Assembly (NCBI GenBank): GCA_963703325.1
Contig: OY969805.1
Span: forward strand, 1,922,001 to 1,986,000
Source of the DNA: Aquilonibacter sp963703325
GTDB taxonomy: Bacteria; Vulcanimicrobiota; Vulcanimicrobiia; Vulcanimicrobiales; Vulcanimicrobiaceae
Length of the DNA stretch: 64,000 nucleotides
Reading direction: 5' to 3'
Shown here: positions 1 through 8,173 of the stretch, in pieces
How the letters are laid out: every line of letters begins with the position of its first letter
Position numbering within the stretch: the stretch's first letter is position 1
Made by a program: the position numbers and the translations under genes
Notes under the pieces: model-generated
Seen by the model: only the letters and a program-made list of their open reading frames with translations
Database searches by the model: none
Told to the model about the DNA's origin: nothing

Positions 1-677
1 TGCGCAGTTGCGCTATCGCCAGTCGAACTTGATCGGCGTCGGCGCGGATTCTGTCACGCTTAGGCGGTGGTATCGGCACCCGCGGGCCCGGCGAAACCAA
101 GCTCGAGGTCGATCGCCGCCGCATCCAAACCCGCATCAGCGTGCTGCGCCGGCAACTCGACGAGGTTCGGCGGCAACGCACGACGCGGCGAAGCGCGCCG
201 CGCCACGAGCCGCTCGTCGCGTTGGTCGGCTACACCAACGTCGGCAAGTCATCGCTGCTCAATGCGCTCGCTCGCAGCGACGTCTTGGTCGCCGATCAAC
301 CGTTCGCGACGCTCGACCCCACCGTGCGGCGCGTGTACCTCGGTCCGGAACGATACGTGCGCGTCGTCGATACGGTCGGATTCATCACCGATTTGCCCAA
401 AGATCTTGTCAACGCTTTCCGCGCCACGCTGGAAGAACTGCGCGAGGCCGATCTGTTGGTCCATGTGCTCGATGCCTCGAATCCGGATTGGCCGCGCCAA
501 CAGGCGGCGGTCGATGCGCAACTGCACGACCTTGAGCTCGACGCCAAGCCGCGCATCCTCGTCTTCAACAAAATCGACGCGGCCGCCGGCGCGCATCACA
601 ACGGATCGATCTCGGTTTCCGCCTTCACCGGCGCGGGACTCGACGCGCTACGAAATGCGATCGCTCAATGCGCCTGA
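1..677 (+). CDS. hflX: GTPase HflX, C-terminal part, with an apparent frameshift
   Basis: This is the C-terminal part of the ribosome-associated GTPase HflX; its 5' end lies outside the window. From about base 51 the frame reads LSRLGGGIGTRGPGETKLE, the family's linker signature. It is followed by the P-loop GYTNVGKSS, the G3 motif DTVGF and the G4 motif NKID. The upstream family sequence (AQLRY..., bases 2-49) is in a different frame, and the join is explained by one extra T near base 50. Upstream of that point the long frame meets a TGA at 30-32. This is either a sequence error at the window edge or a broken gene. The stop overlaps the next gene by 10 bases. Confidence 0.85.
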
Positions 678-1360
678 TTCTCGCTGCGCTGTGTGTGCTG
701 GCGTTGTCGTCGTGCGCGCCCGATTATCCCGACGACCGCTTCGTCGCGTTGGTGCGCACCATTAAGCCGTCGGTCGTGCTACTCACGATGCGCGTACCGC
801 CCGAGAAGAAGAGCGACGGTTATGACGACGCATACGGCACGGGGCTGGTGATTGCAAGCGGCGCGTGGGGCAGCGATATTCTCACCGTTGCACACGTGGT
901 CGACGGCGCTTGGGATCTCCACGCGACCGTTGGAAATCGTACCAAGGTCCCGGCCCGCGTGGTTGCGGTCAACAACGATACCGACGTGGCGCTCGTACGC
1001 ACGCCACGCGCGAATCTCCCGGGCGTCCATCTGGGCAACGCGTCCGACTTGCACGACGAGATCGGACGCGATGTCGGCTTACTGGGCTATCCCATTCCCG
1101 ACGAGTTCCAGGACGAGCAACTGGGGCTTGCGACCTCGCTGAACACGGGACGGCTGTCTTCGATTCGCAACGACGCTCTCGAGGTAACGCTGCCGATCGT
1201 GCCGGGCGAGAGCGGCGGTCCGATCTTCTTTATCGACAGCGGCCAGATCATCGGCCTTGCCGATTCACGCTTCGACGACGAACGCTCGATCGGGTTTGCC
1301 GTGCCGCTCGGCGATGTGCTGCACTTTTTGCACAAGATCGATCGCGATCACGGGTTCTGA
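668..1360 (+). CDS. Trypsin-like serine protease lipoprotein
   Basis: A 230-residue S1-type protease-like protein. It begins with a hydrophobic signal ending in a lipobox (L-S-S-C, Cys16), so it is probably anchored in an envelope membrane facing the periplasm. The catalytic triad is recognisable: His76 in TVAHVVD, Asp106 in NNDTDVAL and Ser182 in PGESGGPIF, the order expected of DegP/trypsin-fold proteases. No PDZ domain follows, unlike DegP/HtrA. The ATG overlaps the end of hflX. The substrate is unknown. Confidence 0.75.
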   Translation: MRLILAALCVLALSSCAPDYPDDRFVALVRTIKPSVVLLTMRVPPEKKSDGYDDAYGTGLVIASGAWGSDILTVAHVVDGAWDLHATVGNRTKVPARVVAVNNDTDVALVRTPRANLPGVHLGNASDLHDEIGRDVGLLGYPIPDEFQDEQLGLATSLNTGRLSSIRNDALEVTLPIVPGESGGPIFFIDSGQIIGLADSRFDDERSIGFAVPLGDVLHFLHKIDRDHGF

Positions 1361-2475
1361 GGTTTGTCGATCTTTTCGAGAATCTCCGCCGGCATTTGTT
1401 CGCGGATGTGTTCGCTCTCGACGAGCGAGTGCGGTCCGACCCAATGTAGCGTCGGAACCTCAAAGAATCCCGCCAGCGCGTTGAGATGGCTCGCATAGCC
1501 GCGCCGGAGGTCGGCGAAATGCTCCCACGCGCGATCGCGGTCGTGGAGCGAGAGGCCGGCTGATTCGAGCCGCATGCACGCATCGTCGAATTGCTCGCGG
1601 GTGATGCCCGGGTCGCGATCGTCACCATAAAGACGAAAATACGTCGACAGGTCGTGCGTCGCGTGGCGCCCGATGTTGTACAGAATGCGCGCTTCGCCAC
1701 CGTCGCACTGGACCGTCGTCATCATCAGCACCGCCGTATCGAGCATCGTTCCCAGCGTGCCGACCCAGGACTCGTAGTCGTGACTGGAGCGAAAGTACGC
1801 CAAGATCGGATAGGCGAGATGCGTCTCCATCAGCATTGCGCACCATGCTTCGGCGCTGCGCATCAGCACAGGCAAATCTTTGGTGACGCCGGCGTGCGCG
1901 GCGATGGTGAGCAGCCCGACACCGCTCGGCGGCGCGCCGGCGCGCGCACCGACCGTCACCACGAACTGTTCGCGGTTCTGAAACGCGCCGAAGACCGCGA
2001 AGAGATAGGCGGTAGTCGTGGAGATGATCCCGAAACCCGACGCTCCTGCAGCAAGCGAGGCAAGGCGCGTCAGCCCGGTGTTCCCGACGAAGTCCCCGAA
2101 ACCGATCGTAAAAAACGACGTTCCGGCAAAATAGAACGCTTCACCGAACGAGCCCAGGGCCGGGTGTACCTGTTCGCGCAGTGCGAAGAAAATCGCGCCG
2201 TAACCGAGCAACAGCAGCAGCGACCACGTCATCAAATTGCCGACGAGGTTGAACGGTGCAAAGGCGGCCAGAAAGTCCTCGCGTCGTTCTTCGTTGTTCG
2301 GATAGATGCGGCGGGCTACGCGTGGCCACATCATCCAGAGGATACGCGCCTGGTAATAGCTCGGCCGCAGCCGGCGCCCGACCGCACGCGGGACAATAAC
2401 CGACTGAAAGACGTCGTTGAGGCTGGCGACGATCAACAGCACCCCGAGGGCGACCAGCGCAATGCGTAGCGGCAT
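1348..2475 (-). CDS. Potassium-channel-like membrane protein with TIGFGD filter
   Basis: A 375-residue membrane protein with a two-pore-helix ion channel (Ion_trans_2) layout. There is a hydrophobic segment at about 3-25, a second at 78-98, a pore loop with filter-like TIGFGD at 123-128, and a closing segment at about 140-165. About 210 soluble residues follow with no recognised ligand domain. The filter matches the TVGYGD class of K+ channels. I start at the ATG at 2475, because the longer upstream reading lacks hydrophobic character. It converges with the protease gene (13-bp overlap) and diverges from cobU. Confidence 0.7.
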   Translation of the reverse strand: MPLRIALVALGVLLIVASLNDVFQSVIVPRAVGRRLRPSYYQARILWMMWPRVARRIYPNNEERREDFLAAFAPFNLVGNLMTWSLLLLLGYGAIFFALREQVHPALGSFGEAFYFAGTSFFTIGFGDFVGNTGLTRLASLAAGASGFGIISTTTAYLFAVFGAFQNREQFVVTVGARAGAPPSGVGLLTIAAHAGVTKDLPVLMRSAEAWCAMLMETHLAYPILAYFRSSHDYESWVGTLGTMLDTAVLMMTTVQCDGGEARILYNIGRHATHDLSTYFRLYGDDRDPGITREQFDDACMRLESAGLSLHDRDRAWEHFADLRRGYASHLNALAGFFEVPTLHWVGPHSLVESEHIREQMPAEILEKIDKPQNP

Positions 2476-2508
2476 CTGCGAGTGATTCAATGACGGCGCG
2501 GAGAAGGC

Positions 2509-3090
2509 TTGCCCATGGGCGTGACGCTCGTGACCGGGCCCGTGCGATCGGGCAAGAGCCGCTACGTGGTCGAGATCGCGCAGCGGTCGGGCCGCCGGGT
2601 CAGCTACGTCGCCACCGCCATGCGCGATGGAAACGATGGCGAGTGGGATTCGCGCCTGACGCGGCACATTCACGATCGTCCGGCAACGTGGGAATTGATC
2701 GAAAGCGCTTCGCTTGGACCCGAGGCCTTAAGTGCGCTCTTTCGCGCGGGTTTGCCGGAGCAGTGCATCGTGGTCGATGCACTCGGCACCTGGCTCGCGG
2801 CGCGGATCGCCACCAACATCGACGCGCTCGAACGCGATTTCGCGGCATTCGAAACGCAGATGGACACGGAAGCCGCCGACCTCGCGCACGTGATGTTGGA
2901 ATCGCGGGCGCAGGTCGTCGTGGTCGCTGAAGAAGTGGGCTGGGATATCGTGCCGGTTGCGGCATCGGCGCGACTGTTTCGCGACGTCCTGGGCCGCATG
3001 AAGCAGCGCCTCGCCGCCGGCGCCGACGCGGTCTTTCTCGTGGTGTGCGGGTTCGCGCTCGATCTGCGCGCGCTCGGCTCGACGATTTAG
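2509..3090 (+). CDS. cobU: Adenosylcobinamide kinase/guanylyltransferase
   Basis: A 193-residue bifunctional CobU/CobP enzyme. It phosphorylates adenosylcobinamide and then transfers GMP to it in cobalamin nucleotide-loop assembly. The nucleotide-binding P-loop GPVRSGKS lies at residues 10-17. Family features further on include YVATA, a conserved HxxxR (HIHDRP) and VDALGTWLA. Length fits the family (about 180-195 aa). A second in-frame ATG at 2515 is an equally plausible start. No other cobalamin gene is nearby, so it may serve corrinoid salvage. Confidence 0.9.
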   Translation: MPMGVTLVTGPVRSGKSRYVVEIAQRSGRRVSYVATAMRDGNDGEWDSRLTRHIHDRPATWELIESASLGPEALSALFRAGLPEQCIVVDALGTWLAARIATNIDALERDFAAFETQMDTEAADLAHVMLESRAQVVVVAEEVGWDIVPVAASARLFRDVLGRMKQRLAAGADAVFLVVCGFALDLRALGSTI

Positions 3091-3101
3091 GGCACTCTCC
3101 G

Positions 3102-4694
3102 GTGAGTCAAGCGCTCTTGCTCGTCGCGCTCTTCGGTGGTGTGATCGTTTCGGCGATCGTGGCGCGGCGCTTGCGCATTCCGTATCCGATCGCATTCGTC
3201 GTGATCGGTCTTGCGTTCGCACTCGTACCGGGAATGCCTCAGCGCGAATTGAACCCGCAGCTGCTCTTCTTAGTCGTGCTGCCTCCGCTGCTCTTTTCGG
3301 GCGGGTGGACGACGGACTGGTTCGAGTTCAAACGCAACTTCGGCGCAATTTCAACCTTGGCGGTTGGCCTCGTCATCTTCACGACGATCGTCGTCGCGGT
3401 GCTCGCGCACGAACTCGCCGGATTCGATTGGGCGACCGCGTTTGTTCTGGGCGCAATCGTCTCGCCCCCGGATGCTGTCGCCGCCGAGGCGATCTTCGAA
3501 CGCATGGCGGTGCCGCGGCGCATCGTGTCAATCGTCACTGGGGAAGGGCTCGTCAACGACGGCACCGCGCTGGTCTTGTATCGCTTTGCGGTCGCAGCCG
3601 CGGTCTCGGGCACCTTCTCCTTGTTACACGCCTCGATCGCGTTCGTTCTCAACGTCGTCTTCGGGATCGTTTTCGGGCTTCTCGTCGGCGTGGTTCTCGA
3701 GTTCTTGGTCAACTTGCTGACACGCTTTGACGTTGACGACCCGGGCGTTGCGATCGTCGTCTCGCTCTTGGCGCCCTACGCCGCCTATCTACCGGCCGAT
3801 GCACTCGGCGTCTCCGGCGTGCTTGCCGCGGTTGCTGCCGGCATCTACGCCAGTCGTCGCTCGCAAGCGATTTTCACGCCGGAACAGCGCGTTATTGCAA
3901 GTTCGGTGTGGAGCGTGATGCTGCTCCTGCTCAACGGCGTCGTGTTTCTGCAGATCGGAATCATCCTGCCGCGCATCGTGCGATCGCTCGGGCCGTCGCT
4001 CGGCACGTATCTTTGGTTGGCCGCGATCGTGAGCGTGGCGGTCATTGCGGTGCGTTTTGCCTGGGTCTATCCCGTTGGGCGGCTGCGGCGCTTGATTCCC
4101 GGGGTTGCAAAACGCGATCCGATCCCGTCGTGGCAACAGGTGCTCGTTATCGATTGGAGCGGCATGCGCGGGATTGTCTCCCTCGCGGCGGCGCTGGCAC
4201 TGCCGTTTCGCGACGCGAAGGGTACGCCGCTCGGTGGTCGTTCCGAGATCATCTTTATCACGCTGTGCGTGATCGTCGTGACGTTGCTGCTGCACGGACT
4301 GACGCTTGGACCATTGATCGACTGGCTCGGCATCAGCGAAACGAGCAAACGCCAGGCGCAAGAAATGACGATTCGTCTCCAAGCGCTGCAAGGCGGCCTG
4401 GACTACTTACAGTCGATCGAGCCGACGCTCACGACGCCCGGCGAGTCCGAAGCGCTGGGTCGCTTGCTCAGCGAGTATCAGCGGCGCATCAAGCATCTGC
4501 AAGGACATCTCGATGATGACGGCGGCGCGTTGGACGCGCAGGACGATCGCGAAGCCGACCGTCGTCTTGAACTCGCCGCGCTCGACGCGGAACGGCGCGA
4601 GATCGCACGACTACGTAGCGGCGGCGCGATTCCCGACGATATCTACCAATCGATCGAGTACGACTTGGACCTAGCTGGACTGCGGTTGCATTGA
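3102..4694 (+). CDS. CPA1-family Na+/H+ antiporter
   Basis: A 530-residue cation:proton antiporter of the CPA1/NhaP type with about 12 hydrophobic segments. The core motif FVLGAIVSPPDAVA, carrying the ion-binding Asp, is present, as is GEGLVNDGTALVLY, typical of bacterial Na+/H+ exchangers. A cytosolic tail of about 110 charged residues follows the last membrane segment. The start is taken as GTG 3102, 12 bases after cobU stops. The open frame extends further upstream but would overlap cobU. Confidence 0.88.
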   Translation: MSQALLLVALFGGVIVSAIVARRLRIPYPIAFVVIGLAFALVPGMPQRELNPQLLFLVVLPPLLFSGGWTTDWFEFKRNFGAISTLAVGLVIFTTIVVAVLAHELAGFDWATAFVLGAIVSPPDAVAAEAIFERMAVPRRIVSIVTGEGLVNDGTALVLYRFAVAAAVSGTFSLLHASIAFVLNVVFGIVFGLLVGVVLEFLVNLLTRFDVDDPGVAIVVSLLAPYAAYLPADALGVSGVLAAVAAGIYASRRSQAIFTPEQRVIASSVWSVMLLLLNGVVFLQIGIILPRIVRSLGPSLGTYLWLAAIVSVAVIAVRFAWVYPVGRLRRLIPGVAKRDPIPSWQQVLVIDWSGMRGIVSLAAALALPFRDAKGTPLGGRSEIIFITLCVIVVTLLLHGLTLGPLIDWLGISETSKRQAQEMTIRLQALQGGLDYLQSIEPTLTTPGESEALGRLLSEYQRRIKHLQGHLDDDGGALDAQDDREADRRLELAALDAERREIARLRSGGAIPDDIYQSIEYDLDLAGLRLH

Positions 4695-5153
4695 AGCACT
4701 CGCCGCCGGCGTCGGCGATTGTGACGGAGACGGTGAGTAGCCCGGCGGCACGTAGGTCGGGATGACGCTCGCTTCCGGCGTCGGTGTCGGCGGCGGCGGC
4801 AGCGTCGGCACCGCGTCGGGCTTGGCTAGCGGTACGAGGCGAAGATAACCGGCTTGTGCGGTCGCATCTTTCCGAACGCGCAGCGTGGTTGCGTCGGTGG
4901 TGAAGCCCGGCATACGCGCGGTAACATTTTGTAGGCCGATCGGTACGTGCGGCAGCGTAAATGCACCCTGCGCATCGGCGGTCACGACGAAGAGCGAACC
5001 GACCGACACGATAGCATTGGCGATGGGACGGTTCGTGGTCGCGTCGAGCACGCGACCGGTGACACTGCCGTAGTCCTGCACGCCGACGACGCCGTTGTTG
5101 CAACTGTCGCCCATGGCGAGCAAGAGGACCAAACCGAGAACCAGATTACGCAT
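4671..5153 (-). CDS. Small exported protein with carboxypeptidase-regulatory-like domain
   Basis: A 160-residue envelope protein with a hydrophobic N-terminal signal (MRNLVLGLVLLLAM) and a Cys at about 18 that could be lipidated, although GDSC is not a classical lipobox. Residues 30-105 form one carboxypeptidase-regulatory-like beta sandwich (SVTGRVLDATTNRPIANA, then TDAQGAFTLPHVPIG). The tail is Pro/Thr/Ser-rich (PTLPPPPTPTP). The ATG at 5153 is supported by an AGGAGG ribosome site 5 bases away. It overlaps the antiporter 3' end by 24 bases. Confidence 0.7.
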   Translation of the reverse strand: MRNLVLGLVLLLAMGDSCNNGVVGVQDYGSVTGRVLDATTNRPIANAIVSVGSLFVVTADAQGAFTLPHVPIGLQNVTARMPGFTTDATTLRVRKDATAQAGYLRLVPLAKPDAVPTLPPPPTPTPEASVIPTYVPPGYSPSPSQSPTPAASASMQPQSS

Positions 5154-5209
5154 CCTGCCTCCTCTACGCTTGCATGAACGCCGGAGCCTTCGGCGGGGTT
5201 CCCCCAGGT

Positions 5210-5239
5210 CCATTGGCTGAGCTCAGTCAAGCCAAATGG
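5210..5239 (+). promoter_or_regulatory. Imperfect inverted repeat upstream of nuoA
   Basis: CCATTGGCT (5210-5218) pairs with AGCCAAATGG (5230-5239) apart from one extra A, and a TGAGCTCA palindrome lies in between. It sits about 40 bases before nuoA, so it could be an operator or an RNA hairpin. No matching regulator is known. Confidence 0.4.
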
Positions 5240-5253
5240 AGGCAATTGGCGGA

Positions 5254-5275
5254 GCTTGTGAAAAAAATCACAAGC
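5254..5275 (+). promoter_or_regulatory. Perfect inverted repeat abutting the nuoA start codon
   Basis: GCTTGTGA (5254-5261), six A residues, then TCACAAGC (5268-5275). It ends one base before the nuoA ATG and occupies the place where a ribosome binding site would be. It may be a repressor operator or a translation-controlling hairpin for the nuo operon. Confidence 0.55.
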
Positions 5276-5276
5276 C

Positions 5277-5630
5277 ATGAATCCGTATGGACCGGTTGCG
5301 ATCTACCTGTGCGTCGCGCTTGCCGCCGCGTTGCTCTTTACCTTCTTACCCGGCCTGCTCGGGAAGTCCAAGCCCAACCCGCAGAAGCAAGAGGCCTACG
5401 AGTGCGGGGTCGAGCCGACCTCGGCGGTTACCGGCCGCTTTCCGGTGCGTTTTTACTTAACGGCGATGCTCTTTGTCATCTTTGACGTCGAGGCGGCTTC
5501 ATTCTATCCGTGGGCGGTGAAGATGCACGCATTGCGCCAGTTCGGTCTGTTTGAAATGATCGTCTTCGTGATCGTGCTCGCGATCGGCTACGCCTATGTA
5601 TGGAAGAAGGGAGGCTTCGCGTGGAGATAG
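5277..5630 (+). CDS. nuoA: NADH-quinone oxidoreductase subunit A
   Basis: A 117-residue complex I membrane subunit with three transmembrane helices. The family hallmarks YECGVEP (Cys in the TM1-TM2 loop), RFPVRFYLTAMLFVIFDVE and FYPWAV are present. The loop lies next to the quinone chamber in known structures. It is the first gene of a 14-gene nuo operon. There is no clear Shine-Dalgarno site; the 22-bp inverted repeat fills that position. Confidence 0.96.
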   Translation: MNPYGPVAIYLCVALAAALLFTFLPGLLGKSKPNPQKQEAYECGVEPTSAVTGRFPVRFYLTAMLFVIFDVEAASFYPWAVKMHALRQFGLFEMIVFVIVLAIGYAYVWKKGGFAWR

Positions 5631-6100
5631 GGCCGGGCCAATTCCTCCTCGCGCGCCTCGACGATGTGGCTCGCTGGGCGCAGAGTTCGTCGGTGTGGCC
5701 GCTCACGATGGGGCTGGCCTGCTGCGCAATCGAGATGATGAGCGTAACCTCGTCTGAGTACGATATCGCGCGCTTGGGGTCGGAAGTCTTTCGCAGCTCA
5801 CCGCGCCAGGCCGATCTGATGATCGTCTCGGGCCGGGTGGCGCAAAAGATGGCTCCGGTCGTCAAACGGCTCTTCGATCAAATGGCCGATCCGAAGTGGG
5901 TGATCTCGATGGGTGCCTGTGCCAGTTCCGGCGGCGTCTTCGATAACTACGCGATCGTGCAGGGCGTCGATACGATCATTCCGGTCGATGTCTACGTTCC
6001 AGGCTGTCCCCCGACTCCTGACGGCTTGTTGTACGCCGTCAACCTGATCCAACAACAAATCCGCGAAGGAGGCCGGGGCGGCATCTTAGCCCGGGCCTAA
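5621..6100 (+). CDS. nuoB: NADH-quinone oxidoreductase subunit B
   Basis: A 159-residue peripheral-arm subunit that carries the terminal N2 [4Fe-4S] cluster donating to quinone. The ligand pattern is clear: the tandem pair Cys34-Cys35 (GLACCAIEMM), Cys100 (GACASSGG) and Cys129 (VPGCPPTPDG). I prefer the GTG at 5621, which has GGGAGG six bases upstream and overlaps nuoA by 10 bases. An ATG at 5600 would add seven residues. Confidence 0.95.
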   Translation: MEIGPGQFLLARLDDVARWAQSSSVWPLTMGLACCAIEMMSVTSSEYDIARLGSEVFRSSPRQADLMIVSGRVAQKMAPVVKRLFDQMADPKWVISMGACASSGGVFDNYAIVQGVDTIIPVDVYVPGCPPTPDGLLYAVNLIQQQIREGGRGGILARA

Positions 6101-6109
6101 GGAGCACTC

Positions 6110-6751
6110 GTGCCTAGCACACAAACACCGCCGATTGCGGGAACCGCGATCGATCCGCCCGGCGTGCGTCCGGCCATCGACGATGCGGCGATCGAGGTCG
6201 TCACGCCGCAGGCACTGCATGCGCGGCTCGAGGCGTTACGCAACGAGGGCTACACGATGCTGCTCGACCTCGGCACGGTGGACTATCTGGAACGCTCACC
6301 GCGCTTTGACGTCGTCTATCATCTATTGAAGATGCCGGTTGCGGCGGCAACGCTGGCGCAGGTCGGGACGCCGGCGCGCCTGCGCGTGCGCTGCGAAATC
6401 AACGATGGCGAGCATCTCCCAACCTCAAGCGATCTGTGGAAGGCCGCGGATTGGGCCGAGCGCGAGGTCTTCGACCTGTTCGGCATCGTCTTCGACGGGC
6501 ATCCGGATCTGCGCCGCATTCAGATGCCCCACGACTGGGAGGGCCATCCGCTGCGTAAGGATTATCCGCTGCGCGGGCCGGCGCGCGAGCGTTCGCCGCG
6601 TCCGGCCTTTGCGCTCAAGAGCAACGTGCAAGCCGGCATCCCCCCGACGGGCCGCACGTTGGAAGCGCTGCAAGAGCAGATAAAGACTGCTAGAGAAGCG
6701 GATCGGCCGAAGGCCGAACGCGAAGGATTCACCGCAGGTGAATCCACATGA
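6110..6751 (+). CDS. nuoC: NADH-quinone oxidoreductase subunit C
   Basis: A 213-residue 30-kDa-type subunit of the complex I quinone module. The signature WAEREVFDLFGIVFDGHPDL and the following RIQMPHDWEGHPLRKDYPL are typical. It starts with GTG, preceded by AAGGAG five bases away, nine bases after nuoB stops. It is separate from nuoD, unlike the fused nuoCD of enterobacteria. The ATG of nuoD overlaps its stop by 4 bases. Confidence 0.95.
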   Translation: MPSTQTPPIAGTAIDPPGVRPAIDDAAIEVVTPQALHARLEALRNEGYTMLLDLGTVDYLERSPRFDVVYHLLKMPVAAATLAQVGTPARLRVRCEINDGEHLPTSSDLWKAADWAEREVFDLFGIVFDGHPDLRRIQMPHDWEGHPLRKDYPLRGPARERSPRPAFALKSNVQAGIPPTGRTLEALQEQIKTAREADRPKAEREGFTAGEST

Positions 6752-7971
6752 GTAGCTTATCGGCGACGCCGCTCACGCCGGAGATCGTTTCGCGCGAAGG
6801 CAACTCGATGGTGCTCTCGATGGGTCCGCAACACCCGTCGACGCACGGCGTGCTGCAGATCATGCTCGAGATCGAAGGCGAATCGGTGGTCAAGGCGGAT
6901 TGCGAAATCGGCTACCTGCACACCGGCATCGAAAAGAACATGGAGAACCTGTTCTGGTCGCACGGGCAAACCAACGCCGAGCGTATGGACTATCTCGCCC
7001 CGTCGTCAAATGCGCTCTGCTACGTCCTCGGCGTCGAGAAGCTGTTGGGCATCACCGATCGCATGCCCGAGCGCGCGAAGCACATTCGCGTGATGGCCGC
7101 CGAGTTGACGCGCATCGCGTCGCACTGCGTGTGGCTGGGCACGCATGCGATCGACCTCGGCGCTATCTCGGTCTTTTTCTACTGCTTTGATCTGCGCGAG
7201 AACATCCTCGATCTTTCCGAAGCGACCGGCGGCGCACGCATGCATCCCAACTACCTGCGCGTCGGTGGCGTCAACGGCGACCTGCCGGCCGGGTATCTTG
7301 AAAAAATCGAAGCGCTGATCGCAAAGTTCCCGGGGCGCATCAAAGACCTGCGCGGGCTTCTGCAAGCCAACCCGATTTTCCAAGACCGCACCATCGACGT
7401 CGGGTTCCTTAGTCCCGAAGACGCAATCCAGTGGGGCGTGACCGGTCCGGCGCTGCGCGGCAGCGGGATTGCCTACGACGTGCGCAAGGCGTTCCCGTAT
7501 TCCGGTTACGAGCAGTATCAATTCGATGTGCCGACCCGGACCGAAGGGGATGCATACGCGCGCTTTCTCGTGCGCCTCGACGAGATGGAACAGTCGATGC
7601 GCATCGTCGAACAGGCGCTGGAGAAACTGCGTACACCAGGGCCCTATGCAATCGACGATCCCAAGATCTTTCCGGTACCCAAGGAGACGATTGCGCTTTC
7701 GATGGAGGCACTCATCCATCACTTCAAGATCGTCAGCGAGGGGTTTCGCGTTCCGCCGGGCGACGTGTATCAGTCGGTCGAGGGCCCACGCGGCGAACTC
7801 GGCTACTACTTGGTGAGCAACGGCGAGAATAAGCCGTATCGCGTGCGTACGCGGCCGCCGAGCCTCTACAACTTACAAGCGCTCAAAGGCATGGCGCCGG
7901 GCAACTTGATCGCCGACCTGGTCGTGATGATCGGCTCGTTGGATCCAGTGTTTGGTGAGGTTGATCGTTGA
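6748..7971 (+). CDS. nuoD: NADH-quinone oxidoreductase subunit D
   Basis: A 407-residue 49-kDa-type subunit that forms the quinone pocket with NuoB. It contains MGPQHPSTHGV, with the quinone-head His expected in that loop, EIGYLHTGIEKNMEN, and the C-terminal DPVFGEVDR ending. Family length is normal (about 400). ATGA overlap with nuoC indicates translational coupling. It is followed by a 202-bp non-coding gap carrying a repeat element. Confidence 0.97.
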   Translation: MSSLSATPLTPEIVSREGNSMVLSMGPQHPSTHGVLQIMLEIEGESVVKADCEIGYLHTGIEKNMENLFWSHGQTNAERMDYLAPSSNALCYVLGVEKLLGITDRMPERAKHIRVMAAELTRIASHCVWLGTHAIDLGAISVFFYCFDLRENILDLSEATGGARMHPNYLRVGGVNGDLPAGYLEKIEALIAKFPGRIKDLRGLLQANPIFQDRTIDVGFLSPEDAIQWGVTGPALRGSGIAYDVRKAFPYSGYEQYQFDVPTRTEGDAYARFLVRLDEMEQSMRIVEQALEKLRTPGPYAIDDPKIFPVPKETIALSMEALIHHFKIVSEGFRVPPGDVYQSVEGPRGELGYYLVSNGENKPYRVRTRPPSLYNLQALKGMAPGNLIADLVVMIGSLDPVFGEVDR

Positions 7972-7999
7972 TGCTTCGCGCGTCTGCTCGTTCGCGATC

Positions 8000-8148
8000 G
8001 CTCGCTCGGCGTTTGCCCGCGAAACCGCTCCTCGCGTCACCTCGTGTGACGCTCCTGCTGCGCGAGTTTTGCGCCACTTCCAAAGGAAGTTCGCATCCTG
8101 CGAATGGCGCAAAACTTCGAGCTTTCGCTCGGCAAACACCGAACGAGC
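8000..8148. repeat. MITE/REP-like repeat between nuoD and nuoE
   Basis: Bases 8000-8017 and 8131-8148 are inverted copies of an 18-bp sequence with 2 mismatches. Inside, 8050-8129 matches 51841-51920 in opposite orientation over 80 bp with about 3 differences. The core has its own stem, AGTTTTGCGCCA paired with TGGCGCAAAACT. It is non-coding and fits a small dispersed hairpin element inserted in the nuo operon. Confidence 0.8.
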
Positions 8149-8173
8149 GCAAGCAGCAAGGGGGCATGCGCGA

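Noticed and set aside
7952..8173. N-terminal extension of NuoE starting inside nuoD
   Set aside because: The added 74 residues are encoded by the repeat element and have no family match; GTG 8174 gives the normal NuoE start.
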